Shown one piece after another: positions 16,781-25,437 of a DNA stretch of 64,000 nucleotides (within the stretch, counting starts at the first letter, position 1; every line of letters begins with the position of its first letter). The translations under genes and the position numbers were made by a program. Under the pieces are notes generated by a model. The model worked only from the letters and a program-made list of their open reading frames with translations. It was not told the DNA's origin and did not search any database. The stretch covers positions 1-64,000 of the forward strand of contig CAVUCK010000003.1 of NCBI GenBank assembly GCA_963739975.1, in the 5' to 3' direction. Source of the DNA: JALZMG01 sp963739975 (lineage in GTDB: Bacteria; Actinomycetota; Acidimicrobiia; Acidimicrobiales; Ilumatobacteraceae).

Positions 16781-17590
16781 ATGGCGCGCATCTGCTTCCT
16801 CAACCCGTTCGGGACCGACGTCTACGACGACCTCATCGACGCATCGCTGCGACCGGCCTTGCGCGGCGAGACCGACGTCGAGATCCGTCACCTTCGCCAC
16901 GCCCCGGCCGACATCGACTACTACGCGCCGAAGCACCTCGTCGAGACCGAGATCATGGCGGCTGCGGTCGCCGCCGAGGCCGAGGGGTTCGACGCCTTCG
17001 TCATCGGGTGCTGCTACGACCCGGCCCTGACGCAGTGCCGCGAGCTCGTCGAGATCCCGGTGATCGGGCCGCTGGAGGCGTCGGTGCTGCTCTCCCGCCT
17101 GTTCGGTCACAGCTTCGCCGTGCTCACCGACCACCACAAGGCGATCCCGGAGCTGCGCGACCGAGTCCGCCTCTACGGCCTCGAGGGCAATTGCCGAGCC
17201 GTGGAGGCGATCGACTGGTTCGTCGACGACATGGTCCTCGACCCGCCAGCCGTGGCCCGCGACACGTTCGCCAGGGTGCAGGAGGTGATGCGCACGAGCG
17301 GCGCCGAGACGGTGGTCATCGGCTGCACGATCGTGTCCGCGTGCTACGAGATCGTCGCCCTCGAGGGCGATCACGAGTTGGCGGCGACGTCGGTCGTCAA
17401 CCCGAACCTCGTCGCGGTCAAGCTGGCCGAGCTGTTCGCCGACCTGCGGGCGAGCGGGCAGTACCGGATCAGCCGCACCGGGTACTACCAACGCCACGAG
17501 TCGCACCACCCCGGGCAGGCGGCCGACATCCGCGCCCGGCTCACCGAGCGCGACCCGATGGGCACCAAGCGCGCCGTGGCGGCGAGGTGA
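16781..17590 (+). CDS. Asp/Glu/hydantoin racemase family protein
   Basis: 269 residues. The two catalytic-type cysteines are in VIGCCYDPAL and VVIGCTIVSACYE, the paired-Cys arrangement of cofactor-independent racemases. The N-terminus MARICFLNPFGTDVYDD is like hydantoin racemases. It would invert the stereocentre of a hydantoin, amino-acid or malonate-type substrate. The start is supported by GGGAGA 6 nt upstream, one of the few Shine-Dalgarno starts here, and a TACGCT box (16724-16729) may be its promoter. First gene of a six-gene operon in which each stop overlaps the next start. Confidence 0.8.
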   Translation: MARICFLNPFGTDVYDDLIDASLRPALRGETDVEIRHLRHAPADIDYYAPKHLVETEIMAAAVAAEAEGFDAFVIGCCYDPALTQCRELVEIPVIGPLEASVLLSRLFGHSFAVLTDHHKAIPELRDRVRLYGLEGNCRAVEAIDWFVDDMVLDPPAVARDTFARVQEVMRTSGAETVVIGCTIVSACYEIVALEGDHELAATSVVNPNLVAVKLAELFADLRASGQYRISRTGYYQRHESHHPGQAADIRARLTERDPMGTKRAVAAR

Positions 17591-18798
17591 CCCAGCGCGT
17601 CCTCGTCATCGGCGGTGGTCTGGTCGGCACGGCGACGGCGTACTTCGCCGCCCGCGAGGGCCTCTCCGTGACGCTGCTCGAGCAGGAGCAGGTCGGGTTC
17701 GGCGCATCCGGCCGCAACCCCGGTTTCGTGTGGCTGCAGTGCCGCAACCCCGGCTGGGCGCTCGACGTCTCGCTGGCCGGACGGCGCCTGTACGACGAGC
17801 TGGCGGCTGACCTCCCCGAGCCGTTCGAGTTCCGCGCCGAGGGCGGCATCATCTACTTCAACACGCCCGAGCAGGGCCGCGTCTTCGAGGAGTTCGTCGA
17901 GCGCCGCCAGGAGGACGGGCTCGAGATGGAGCTGATCGACGGCGCTGCGGTGCGCCGCCTCGTCGGTCCGATCCGCCCCGACGTGCTCGGGGCCAGCTTC
18001 TGCGCCGACGACGCCCAGATCAACACGCCGACGGTCGTCGCCGCCCTCGCTGCCGGCGCACGCGCCGAAGGCGCCGACGTGCGCGAGGGCGTTGAGGTGC
18101 GTCAGCTGGTCGAGTCCGGCGGCCGCGTCGTCGGCGTCGAGACCGCCGAGGGCCGACTGGACGCCGACACGGTCGTCGTCGCCACGGGCGCCTGGACGGG
18201 CAAGCTGATGGCGGGCAGCGGCATGGACGTGCCGGTCGGCATCGAGCGGTTGCAGGTGCTGGCGACCGTGCCACGACCGCTCGACATCCACCCCGTCGTC
18301 TACGGGCCGCTCGCCGCCAAGCAGTACACGCTGTTCCACGACCTGCAGTCGTGGGACGAGGCTGCGTTCCTCGCCCCCTACGAGATCGAGACCGGTCGGT
18401 GGATGCTGCAGCTCGTGTCGCAGCGGGCCAACGGCGAGGTGCTGCTCGGTTGCCCGATGGACTACCCCGTCGACGTCACCCACGAGGTCACGCTGTCCGG
18501 TCTGCACGCCACCGCCCAGGCGATCATCGACGACTTCCCGGGGTTGCGCGATGTCGGGATCGACCGCATGTGGGCGGGCGTCCTCCCGTTCACGTCGGAC
18601 CTGGTGCCGATCATCGACGAGGTCCGCCCAGGGCTCGTCGTCGCCGCCGGGCACGTCTTCGGCAACGCCTCCGGACCGATGACCGGCAAGCTGGTCAGCC
18701 AGCTGCTGCTCGGCAGTGACCCCGAGCTCGACCTCACGGAGTGCCGATGGGGGCGCCAGCTGCAGCCCATCGCCGCCGGCCAAGAGGTCCAGTGGTGA
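17587..18798 (+). CDS. FAD-dependent oxidoreductase (DAO/sarcosine oxidase family)
   Basis: 403 residues. The N-terminal dinucleotide fold VLVIGGGLVGTATAYFAAREG has the GxGxxG motif and a Glu at the end of strand 2 (LLEQEQVGFGASGRNPG). The C-terminal VAAGHVFGNASGPMTGKLV is the second FAD contact of the DAO family. It oxidises a C-N bond of an amino acid or secondary amine and transfers electrons to oxygen or a carrier. GTG 17587 overlaps the racemase stop (GTGA), so a racemised D- or L-isomer may be its substrate. Confidence 0.85.
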   Translation: MTQRVLVIGGGLVGTATAYFAAREGLSVTLLEQEQVGFGASGRNPGFVWLQCRNPGWALDVSLAGRRLYDELAADLPEPFEFRAEGGIIYFNTPEQGRVFEEFVERRQEDGLEMELIDGAAVRRLVGPIRPDVLGASFCADDAQINTPTVVAALAAGARAEGADVREGVEVRQLVESGGRVVGVETAEGRLDADTVVVATGAWTGKLMAGSGMDVPVGIERLQVLATVPRPLDIHPVVYGPLAAKQYTLFHDLQSWDEAAFLAPYEIETGRWMLQLVSQRANGEVLLGCPMDYPVDVTHEVTLSGLHATAQAIIDDFPGLRDVGIDRMWAGVLPFTSDLVPIIDEVRPGLVVAAGHVFGNASGPMTGKLVSQLLLGSDPELDLTECRWGRQLQPIAAGQEVQW

Positions 18799-19979
18799 TC
18801 AGCGACATCGTCGAGACGGCGACGGACGCCGAGCACGATGCGCTGCGTGACGCCATCGCCCGCTTCGTCGACCGGGAGGTGATCCCCTCCGTCGCCGATC
18901 GGGAGCGCAACGCCGACTATCCGAGCGACCTGCTGCCGGCGCTCGGTGAGCTCGGCGTGCTCGGGATGTCGATCCCCGCCGCGCATGGCGGGTCCGAGCT
19001 CGACCTCGTCGCCTACTCCATCGTGTTCGAGGAGCTGGCCCGTGGCTGGATGGGGCTGGCCAGCGTCGTCGGCAGCTCGAGCAGCGGTTGCTGGCTCATC
19101 GGGCGCTACGGCACACCGGAGCAGCGTGACCGGTTCCTGCCCGACCTCGCCGCCGGTGCCAGGGTCAGTGGAATCGCGCTGACCGAACCGTCGACGGGCA
19201 GCGACCTCAAGGCGATCCGCCTCCGCGCCCGACGGGAGGGTGACGACCTCATCGTCGACGGCACGAAGACGATGATCACCCACGCTCGCCACGCCGACCC
19301 CCTCGTGGTGCTCGCCGTCACCGATCCCTCGGCCGACCCGCCGCATCGCGGGATGAGCCTGCTGCTCGTGGAGCGAGGCACGCCAGGGTGCTCGGTCAGC
19401 CGCGACATCGGCAAGCTCGGCCACCGTGGCGTCGAGCTGTGCGAGGTGCAGTTCGACGGCGCGGTCCTCCCGGCGGGCAACCTGCTCGGCGGCGTTGCCG
19501 GTCAAGGGCTCTACCAGATGCTGTCAGCGCTCGACCGCGGCCGCATCTACATGGCGGCGTCGAGCGTCGGCATCGCCCGCGCCTCGCTCGAAGCGGCGGC
19601 GCGCTACGCCACCGAGCGTGAGGCGTTCGGCAAGCCGATCGGCGAGCACCAGGCCGTCAAGCTGGCGCTCGCCGGGATGGCGATCCAGGTTCGCGCCGCC
19701 CGGCTGCTGACCCACGACGCCGCCGCGCTGATCGACCGCGACGGGCGGGCCAGCAGCGATGCGGCGATGGCCAAGGTGTTCGCCTCCGAGGCTGCGATCC
19801 GCTGCTCGCTCGACGCCATGCGGGTGCTCGGCGGCTACGGGTTCACGACCGAGTTCCCCGTCGAGCGGTTCTACCGCGACGCGCCGCTGATGGCGATCGG
19901 CGAGGGCACCAACGAGATCCTCCAGCTGCTGATCGCCGACGAGCTGCTGGCCCGGACCGCCGGAGCGACGGCGACGTGA
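18795..19979 (+). CDS. Acyl-CoA dehydrogenase
   Basis: 394 residues in the usual ACAD order: N-terminal helical domain, ALTEPSTGSDLKAIRLRA (FAD and substrate contact), KTMITHARHADPL, FGKPIGEHQAVKLALAGMA and AMRVLGGYGFTTEFPVERFYRDAPLMAIGEGTNEIL. The Glu in GEGTNEI is at the catalytic-base position of short/medium-chain enzymes. It forms a trans-2-enoyl-CoA. GTG 18795 (alternative GTG 18792) overlaps the oxidoreductase stop. Confidence 0.88.
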   Translation: MISDIVETATDAEHDALRDAIARFVDREVIPSVADRERNADYPSDLLPALGELGVLGMSIPAAHGGSELDLVAYSIVFEELARGWMGLASVVGSSSSGCWLIGRYGTPEQRDRFLPDLAAGARVSGIALTEPSTGSDLKAIRLRARREGDDLIVDGTKTMITHARHADPLVVLAVTDPSADPPHRGMSLLLVERGTPGCSVSRDIGKLGHRGVELCEVQFDGAVLPAGNLLGGVAGQGLYQMLSALDRGRIYMAASSVGIARASLEAAARYATEREAFGKPIGEHQAVKLALAGMAIQVRAARLLTHDAAALIDRDGRASSDAAMAKVFASEAAIRCSLDAMRVLGGYGFTTEFPVERFYRDAPLMAIGEGTNEILQLLIADELLARTAGATAT

Positions 19980-20803
19980 CGGCGACGCCCGAGCCGTACT
20001 GGCGCACGTCGGTCAGCCGCGTCGAATCCGACGCCGTGCTGGTTCGCGGGTACGACCTCGAGTCACTGATCGGCGGTCAGACGTTCACGGCGTCGTGCTT
20101 CCTGCTGCTGCGAGGGCGACTGCCGACGCCGGGAGAGACCCGGACCCTCGACGCGGTGCTCAACGCCGTGCTCGACTACGCGCTGCTGAAGCCGGGCACC
20201 GTCGCCGCCCGCTACGCCGTCTCGGCCAACCCGAGCATGGCCGCGGGTCTGGCGGCGGCCGTTTTGTCGGTGGGGAAGCTGACGCTGGCCCCCGAGGACA
20301 CGGGGCGCTTCGTCCTCGACGCGCACGCCCGCCTCAAGGCTTCGGGGCAGGACCTGGCGACGGTCGCCCGCGAGGTGGTCGCCGACGCGCGGGCGCGACG
20401 CCAGCGCATCCCCGGCCTCGGCCACCCGCGCTTCCGCCACGTCGACCCGCGGGCGCAGCGGCTCAAGCAGGTCGCCGTCGCCGAGGGGCTGTGGGGTGAG
20501 CGGGCGCAGCTGTACGAGGAGATCCACCGTGCGTTCGTCGAGGAGGTGGGGCGCCCGGAGATCCCGATCAACGACGTCGGAATGATGGCCCTTGTCCTCG
20601 TCGAGCTGGGGTTCACACCCGACGAGATGACCGGCCTGGCCGTGCTGTCGACCATGCCCGGTGTGATCGCCCACATCTCCGAGGAGCTGCAGTCGGGCGT
20701 GTCGATCCGGGTCGTGCCCGACGAGTCGGTGGAGTACGCCGATCAGCCGCGTCGTGACTTCGAAACCGATCGTCAGGAGGCGGGTTGGCACGTCGATCAG
20801 TAG
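19976..20803 (+). CDS. Citrate synthase-like / citryl-CoA lyase family protein
   Basis: 275 residues, shorter than citrate synthase (~370-430). GLGHPRFRHVDPRAQRL corresponds to the catalytic-His loop (GxGHR/PxY) and MPGVIAHISEELQSG to the C-terminal catalytic region. The small size and PGVIAHISEE resemble citryl-CoA lyase-type members that cleave or form a C-C bond at a CoA thioester. GTG 19976 overlaps the dehydrogenase stop. In this operon it may release acetyl-CoA from a substituted citryl-like intermediate; that is inference. Confidence 0.75.
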   Translation: MTATPEPYWRTSVSRVESDAVLVRGYDLESLIGGQTFTASCFLLLRGRLPTPGETRTLDAVLNAVLDYALLKPGTVAARYAVSANPSMAAGLAAAVLSVGKLTLAPEDTGRFVLDAHARLKASGQDLATVAREVVADARARRQRIPGLGHPRFRHVDPRAQRLKQVAVAEGLWGERAQLYEEIHRAFVEEVGRPEIPINDVGMMALVLVELGFTPDEMTGLAVLSTMPGVIAHISEELQSGVSIRVVPDESVEYADQPRRDFETDRQEAGWHVDQ

Positions 20804-21558
20804 CGGTCACCGGCGGTGGATCCGGGATCGGGCGGGCCATCGCCACGGCGTTCGCCGAGCGCGGCGACGTCGTCCACGTCGCCGACATCTCGGCGCAGCG
20901 GGTCGACGACACCGTCCAGGAGCTGTCGGCGGTCGGCGAGGCCCACGGGCACGAGCTCGACGTGACCGACCTGCGACACGTCGAGCGGTTCGTCGCCGCC
21001 GCCGACGCCGGCGGCGAGCTGGCGGTGTTCGTCAACTGCGCCGGGGTGTTCGACGGCTATGCCGGCATCGGCGAGACGTCGGCCGAGCTGTGGCGACGGA
21101 TCATCGACGTCAACCTCACCGGGTGCTTCCACGGCTGCAAGGCGGCCAGCGCGGTGATGGTCCCTCGCGGCGTCGGCCGGATCGTCAACATCGGCTCGGT
21201 GGCCGGCCGCCACGGTGGCGCCGACGGGTTGTCGTACGCCGCGTCGAAGGCCGGTATCGAGGGCATGACGCGCCGGCTGGCGATCGACCTCGGGCCGCAC
21301 GGCATCACGGCGAACGTCGTCGCGCCGGGCGTGATCCGCACGGACATCCGGCGCAACTCGGCCGAGGTGCTCGGCGACCTCGTCGACGTCGATCGCGGCG
21401 TCGGGGCCTCGCAGCAGAAGATGGACTGGCTGATCCCAGTCGGCCGCCCGGGCGGCGCCGATGAGGTGGCGGCGACGGTGCTGTTCCTCGCCAGCGACGC
21501 AGCGGCGTACATCACCGGCCAGGTGCTGCGCGTCGACGGCGGCTGGGACGCCACCTGA
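20785..21558 (+). CDS. Short-chain dehydrogenase/reductase
   Basis: 257 residues. Cofactor motif TGGGSGIG, then NCAG, and active site Ser (NIGSVAG) with YAASK (YxxxK). The C-terminal RPGGADEVAATVLFLASDAAAYITGQVLRVDGG is typical of classical SDRs. Reduces or oxidises a keto/hydroxy group with NAD(P). The start appears to be TTG 20785, overlapping the previous gene by 19 nt, which is uncommon but fits family length. Confidence 0.85.
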   Translation: MARRSVAVTGGGSGIGRAIATAFAERGDVVHVADISAQRVDDTVQELSAVGEAHGHELDVTDLRHVERFVAAADAGGELAVFVNCAGVFDGYAGIGETSAELWRRIIDVNLTGCFHGCKAASAVMVPRGVGRIVNIGSVAGRHGGADGLSYAASKAGIEGMTRRLAIDLGPHGITANVVAPGVIRTDIRRNSAEVLGDLVDVDRGVGASQQKMDWLIPVGRPGGADEVAATVLFLASDAAAYITGQVLRVDGGWDAT

Positions 21559-22412
21559 TGGCGCTCGTGCTGCCAGCGGGCAAGCGGCTGGCCGTGTCAC
21601 TGGCCGCCGACTTCGACGCCCACTGCCTCTGGATGGGCACGTTCGGGCTGTCGTCGCCCGGCTACCTGTCGCGGGGCGAGTTCGGCGCCGAGGTCGGCGT
21701 GCCGAGGTTGCTGGAGGTGTTCGCCCGCTACGACATCCGCACGACGTGGTGCACGCCGGCGCACACCCTGCAGACGTTCCCCGAGCAGTGCGGCCGGATC
21801 GTCGACGCCGGCCACGAGATCGCCGCCCACGGCTGCTACCACGAACAGGTCCCGAAGCTCGATCCCGACGAGGAGCGACGGCTCCTTGCACTGCAGCTCG
21901 CCGAGCACGAGCGGCTGCTCGGGCGTCGCCCGACCGGCTACCGCTCACCGGCGTGGGACTTCTCCGACGCCACGCTCGGGCTGCTCGAGGAGTTCGGGTT
22001 CGTCTGGGACTCGTCGCTGATGGGACGTGACTTCGAGGCCTACCACCCGAGGCCCGTGGTGACCGTCGACCGTGAGTCCGGCAACCGGTTCGGGCCGCCG
22101 AGCCGGATCGTCGAGATCCCGGTGTCGTGGTTCCTCGACGACTTCCCGGCGCTCGACCTGCTGCCGCGTGGCGGGACGATGGGGTCGGCGGAGGCGTTGT
22201 GGGACCGGTGGAAGGCGCACTTCGACTTCGCCTACGAGCGGGTCCCGGGTGGCGTGTTCGCGCTGACCGTGCACCCGCAGACGATCGGGCGGGCGCACGC
22301 GCTGGTGATGTTCGAGCGCTTCGTCGAGTACGTCGCCGGTCACGCCGGAACGTGGATCACGACGCTCGGCGAGATCGCCGCGACGTGGCGGGACGAGCCA
22401 GCGCCGGCCTGA
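21558..22412 (+). CDS. Polysaccharide deacetylase-fold hydrolase (imidase/allantoinase-like)
   Basis: 284 residues of NodB-homology fold. SLAADFDAHCLWMG supplies the first metal/catalytic Asp. HEIAAHGCYHEQ gives the HxxxH metal ligands, and GYRSPAWDFSDATLGLLEEFGF is the barrel motif. The N-terminal and LFHDL-like surroundings resemble cyclic-imide hydrolases and PuuE-type allantoinases rather than chitin deacetylases; no signal peptide is present, consistent with a cytoplasmic amidohydrolase. With a hydantoin-type racemase at the other end of the operon this points to cyclic ureide/imide breakdown. ATG overlaps the SDR stop (TGATG). Confidence 0.75.
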   Translation: MALVLPAGKRLAVSLAADFDAHCLWMGTFGLSSPGYLSRGEFGAEVGVPRLLEVFARYDIRTTWCTPAHTLQTFPEQCGRIVDAGHEIAAHGCYHEQVPKLDPDEERRLLALQLAEHERLLGRRPTGYRSPAWDFSDATLGLLEEFGFVWDSSLMGRDFEAYHPRPVVTVDRESGNRFGPPSRIVEIPVSWFLDDFPALDLLPRGGTMGSAEALWDRWKAHFDFAYERVPGGVFALTVHPQTIGRAHALVMFERFVEYVAGHAGTWITTLGEIAATWRDEPAPA

Positions 22413-22435
22413 TCGCCCGAGACACGTACCCCCAT

Positions 22436-22505
22436 CTGGGCGCGGACGTTCTCAAACCCTCAACTGGGCGCGGACGTTCCCGGAATCGAGAACGTCCGCG
22501 CCCAG
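22436..22505. repeat. Intergenic three-unit palindromic repeat R2
   Basis: Units CTGGGCGCGGACGTTCTC at 22436-22453 and (last base differing) 22464-22480, then the inverted unit at 22488-22505. It has the same order and spacing as R1 and again lies between convergent gene ends. Confidence 0.8.
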
Positions 22506-22556
22506 AACGGCGATGGAGCGAGCGCGTCGTCGCCGTCTCGCTGAGCGGGCGGGTCG

Positions 22557-23000
22557 TCAGATCGAGTTGCGGCGGTAGCGGGCCACGCCGGCCAGGCCGA
22601 CGCCCGCAGCCAGGACGATCCCGCCGACGAGGGCGATGGTCATCGCGCTCTCGGGACCCGTGTTCGGCTGGCTGACGACGATCGTGCCCATCGCCTCGTC
22701 GTCCTCGTTGCTGGAGGCGACCACCGTGTACGTGCCGGGCTGGGACGGCGTGTCAAGGCTGGCCAGCGCTGCACCGTCGGAGCAGGTGGAGCTGGTGGTC
22801 GCGTTCGTCTCGAGGATCGTGAACTCCACGAGGTCGCCCTCCGTGCACGGGTCGTACTGCAGGGAGAAGCCGGGGTCGCCCACGTCGAGCTGGTTCGGCA
22901 GGATCGTGAGGTTGAAACCTCCGTCATCGCCGGCGTGGGCGATGCCCGCACCGACGAGCGGTGCGGCAGCGAGGCATGTGAACGCGACGAGCTTCTTCAT
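22557..23000 (-). CDS. Secreted protein with LPxTG-like C-terminal anchor
   Basis: 147 residues. The Sec signal peptide MKKLVAFTCLAAAPLVGAGIAHA is cleaved after AHA. The mature part is acidic and contains two Cys (PCTEGD, STCSDG) in a small Ig-like or beta-sandwich stretch with PGTYTV. The tail QPNTGPES, a hydrophobic span (about 122-140) and RYRRNSI look like a sortase sorting signal with Gln in place of Leu. Function unknown; probably cell-wall or membrane displayed. The ATG is preceded by GAAGGG. Confidence 0.65.
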   Translation of the reverse strand: MKKLVAFTCLAAAPLVGAGIAHAGDDGGFNLTILPNQLDVGDPGFSLQYDPCTEGDLVEFTILETNATTSSTCSDGAALASLDTPSQPGTYTVVASSNEDDEAMGTIVVSQPNTGPESAMTIALVGGIVLAAGVGLAGVARYRRNSI

Positions 23001-23128
23001 GAGGGCCCTTCTTGTGGCTAACGAACAGCGGGCCGACAGTAGCGGTCGGAGACGGGTGCGATGACGGATGCTGCGCAGGCTCGATCGACCATCTGGGCGC
23101 ACCGCCTGCGGCCCCCACGCACCTGGCG

Positions 23129-23134
23129 TAGCGT
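23129..23134 (+). promoter_or_regulatory. -10 box of GlsB-like gene (leaderless)
   Basis: TAGCGT with 7 nt to GTG 23142. Confidence 0.45.
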
Positions 23135-23141
23135 GCGGCCG

Positions 23142-23417
23142 GTGTTGATCCTCGCCATCATCCTGTTCGGCATGATCGTCGGCGCCATCGCCCAAGTGAT
23201 CCTCGGGAAGAAGGGCCTGGTCGGAGTCGACTGGGGGATGGCGCTGGTCGCCGGCATCCTCGGCTCGTTCGTCGGCGGGTTGCTGTTCAGCCTCATCGCC
23301 GGTGACGGGATCAAGCTGCGGGCCAGCGGGATCATCGGCTCGCTGATCGGGGCGATCCTGGTGACGCTGTTGTGGCAGTGGGTGGCGTCGCGGCGACCGG
23401 CGACTCGTCGCCGCTGA
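23142..23417 (+). CDS. GlsB/YeaQ/YmgE-family stress membrane protein
   Basis: 91 residues with three hydrophobic segments rich in Gly: LILAIILFGMIVGAIAQVIL, WGMALVAGILGSFVGGLLF and ASGIIGSLIGAILVTLLWQW. This matches the transglycosylase-associated protein family, short general-stress membrane proteins of unknown mechanism. Start GTG 23142 is chosen over GTG/ATG sites further upstream because it gives family length and lies 7 nt after a -10 box. Confidence 0.75.
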   Translation: MLILAIILFGMIVGAIAQVILGKKGLVGVDWGMALVAGILGSFVGGLLFSLIAGDGIKLRASGIIGSLIGAILVTLLWQWVASRRPATRRR

Positions 23418-23430
23418 GACGCTCGGGACG

Positions 23431-24172
23431 GTGACGCCGCGGCCGGCCACCGTGGTGATCGCCCACCGCACCTGTCCACGCGACGCGCCGGAGAACAGCC
23501 TGCAGGGCGTGCGGACGGCGGCCGGGCTGGGTGCCGACTACGTCGAGCTGGACGTGCGCCGATCGCGCGACGGCGTGCCGGTCGTCCTCCACGACCTGAC
23601 GCTCGGCCGCACCACCGACCACCGGGGACCGGCGCGGGCCATGTCCTCACGGCGACTGCGCGCCGTTCGCTTGCGGGTCAACGGTGAGGCCCTGCCGTTC
23701 CTGGCCGATGTGCTCGACCAGCTCCCGATCGGCCTCGGCGTGGCGATCGACGTGAAGGACGCCAGCGCGGCGTCCGCTGTGCTGGCCGTCGTGCGCCGCC
23801 ACGCCGTCACCGACCGTGTGCTCCTGTGGTCGCAGAAGCGCCGGGCCGTGCGGTACTTCGCCGGCGCCGCCCCCGGCATGGAGGTGGCGCTGCTGCGCGA
23901 CACCCGCACGGCGCGGCAGGAGGACCGATTGCTGGACGACGCCGTGAACTGGGGCGCCGCCGCGATCTCGGTGCACCAGGACGCGGCGCGGCCCGAGCTG
24001 TGCGATCGAGCGGCACGGCGAGGGCCTGCGCACCTACACCTGGTTCCAGGACCTCGACACGCAGCGCAGCAGGTCATGGTCCGGGCTGGCCGGGGTGGTC
24101 ACGGACTGGGTCGGCGAGGCTCGCCGTGAGCTGCCCCGAGGCCGTGAGTCGCCGGCGCCGCCCCCACGCTGA
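23431..24172 (+). CDS. Glycerophosphodiester phosphodiesterase (frameshifted)
   Basis: GDPD family TIM barrel: VVIAHRTCPRDAPENSLQG (His and Glu of the active site; Thr replaces the usual Gly of AHRG), YVELDVRRSRDGVPVVLHDLTLGRTT and VAIDVKD. The frame changes near 24005: the continuing frame gives ERHGEGLRTYTWFQDLDT, then SWSGLAGVVTDWVGEARREL, ending at TGA 24170-24172. Combined length is about 246 residues. Hydrolyses glycerophosphodiesters to glycerol-3-phosphate and an alcohol; cytoplasmic, as no signal is seen. The shift probably reflects a one-base error. Confidence 0.75.
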
Positions 24173-24195
24173 TTCCGGAACTCGGAGCACGGCGT

Positions 24196-25004
24196 TCACG
24201 GCATCCAGACCAGGGCGACGCAGCATCCGAGGGCGATCGCTGCGGCCAGCGGGTCGGGGTGCGACAGCTGGGCGCTGGGCATCCAGCCGGGTCCGCCCCA
24301 GGTGAAGTCCCACTCGAAGTCCTCGATGAGGTGGGCCCACGACGTCCAGGCCACCAGCCGGCACACGGCGTAGAAGAACCACGCCCGGTACAGCGTGACC
24401 AACGCCCGCTCCGGCATGCGCCGCCCCAGCCACCCCCAGACCGCCGGGTCGGCGGTGACGACGTGGTTCTTCCAGTACCCCATCCGCAGGCACCGCCATC
24501 CGGCCAGCGCGATCACCAGCCACAGGGCGTCCATCGCGAAGCCCCAGCTGCTGTAGTACGCCCGGCGTCGAGGTACTTGCCGCCGTCGGCGGTGGCGGCG
24601 TACGCCCAGGCGCCGGTCGAGAACGTCTGCGTGCTGAACGGGAAGGCGAGCATGGTCCCGACGCTGTCGCTGATGTCGGTCATCGCATGCACCGCCGCCC
24701 CGAGACCGACGCCGAGCGTCCAGGCCCGGTTGCGGGTGAGCAGGAACACCAAGCCGGCGGCGACGAAGGCCCACAGCAACGAGTGCGACGGGCCGAGGCC
24801 CGGCCAGCCGCGATGCCACTGCGCCGGCTCCTCCGGGCCGTAGTGCGTGCCGCCCAGGTCGAAGCCGTACGCCCAGAGCTTGCCGATCAGGTCGCACGAC
24901 TGGTCGCCGGCGACGATGCCGAGGAAGCTGATCTTGCCGAGCCAGCGGCGAGGCAGGTGGGCCTGCAGGGCGTAGTACTCGAACTGGTGCGCAGCCCAAC
25001 TCAC
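24196..25004 (-). CDS. Multi-pass membrane protein, YdjM-like (frameshifted)
   Basis: Starts MSWAAHQFEYYALQAHLPRRW, with GIVAGDQSCDLIGKLWAYG then SHSLLWAFVAAGLVFLL and AVHAMTDISDSVGTMLAFP. The last resembles membrane-bound metal-dependent hydrolases of the YdjM group, which carry conserved His/Asp on the membrane face. The frame breaks near 24560 (one base missing in GAC GCC GGG). The other frame continues AYYSSWGFAMDALWLVIAL to LGCCVALVWMP. About 269 residues with five or six membrane spans. Function unknown. It follows a small membrane protein on the same strand with a 25-bp gap. Confidence 0.6.
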
Positions 25005-25029
25005 TGGTGCACCATCGACTGGGCCTGGC

Positions 25030-25263
25030 TCATGGCAGCGGCGTCGTCCAGCCGGTGATCCTGCGCACGAGGATCGGGCCGCCCCACATGAACACGATCG
25101 GCCACAGTGGACCGACGATCCAGTTCAGCAGCACCTTGAAGTGCAGCCCGATGAACGTGTAGCTGATCGCCGCGACGGCGTACACGACGCCGTACTCGTG
25201 GCGCACGTAGAACCGCCCGATGCGTCCCGGTCGACGCGCCCGTCGAAGTGTTGTCTCGCCCAC
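25030..25263 (-). CDS. Small membrane protein
   Basis: 77 residues from GTG 25263, with a basic N-terminus and hydrophobic segments VVYAVAAISYTFIGLHF and VLLNWIVGPLWPIVFMWGGPIL. A longer reading from TTG 25341 adds a Pro-rich, low-complexity stretch and is less likely. It precedes the YdjM-like gene and is probably co-transcribed. Unrecognised family. Confidence 0.5.
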   Translation of the reverse strand: MGETTLRRARRPGRIGRFYVRHEYGVVYAVAAISYTFIGLHFKVLLNWIVGPLWPIVFMWGGPILVRRITGWTTPLP

Positions 25264-25364
25264 CCGGGGATCGTTGGCAGTCCCGGCGACCTGCCTGGAA
25301 GGGATCGGCGTCCCGATCGATCTCGGGACCGGCTCGGGCAATCGGGACCCACGGCCATCACCAT

Positions 25365-25434
25365 CTGGGCGCGGAGATTCTCACTTTCGAGAACGTCCGC
25401 GCCCAGATGTGGGTTTGAGAACCTCCGCGCCCAG
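25365..25434. repeat. Intergenic three-unit palindromic repeat R3
   Basis: One forward unit (25365-25382) and two inverted units (25389-25406, 25417-25434): the mirror image of R1 and R2. It ends 4 bp from the dioxygenase stop codon, so in that gene's direction it has the same orientation as R1 has for the PPOX gene. Confidence 0.8.
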
Positions 25435-25437
25435 ATC

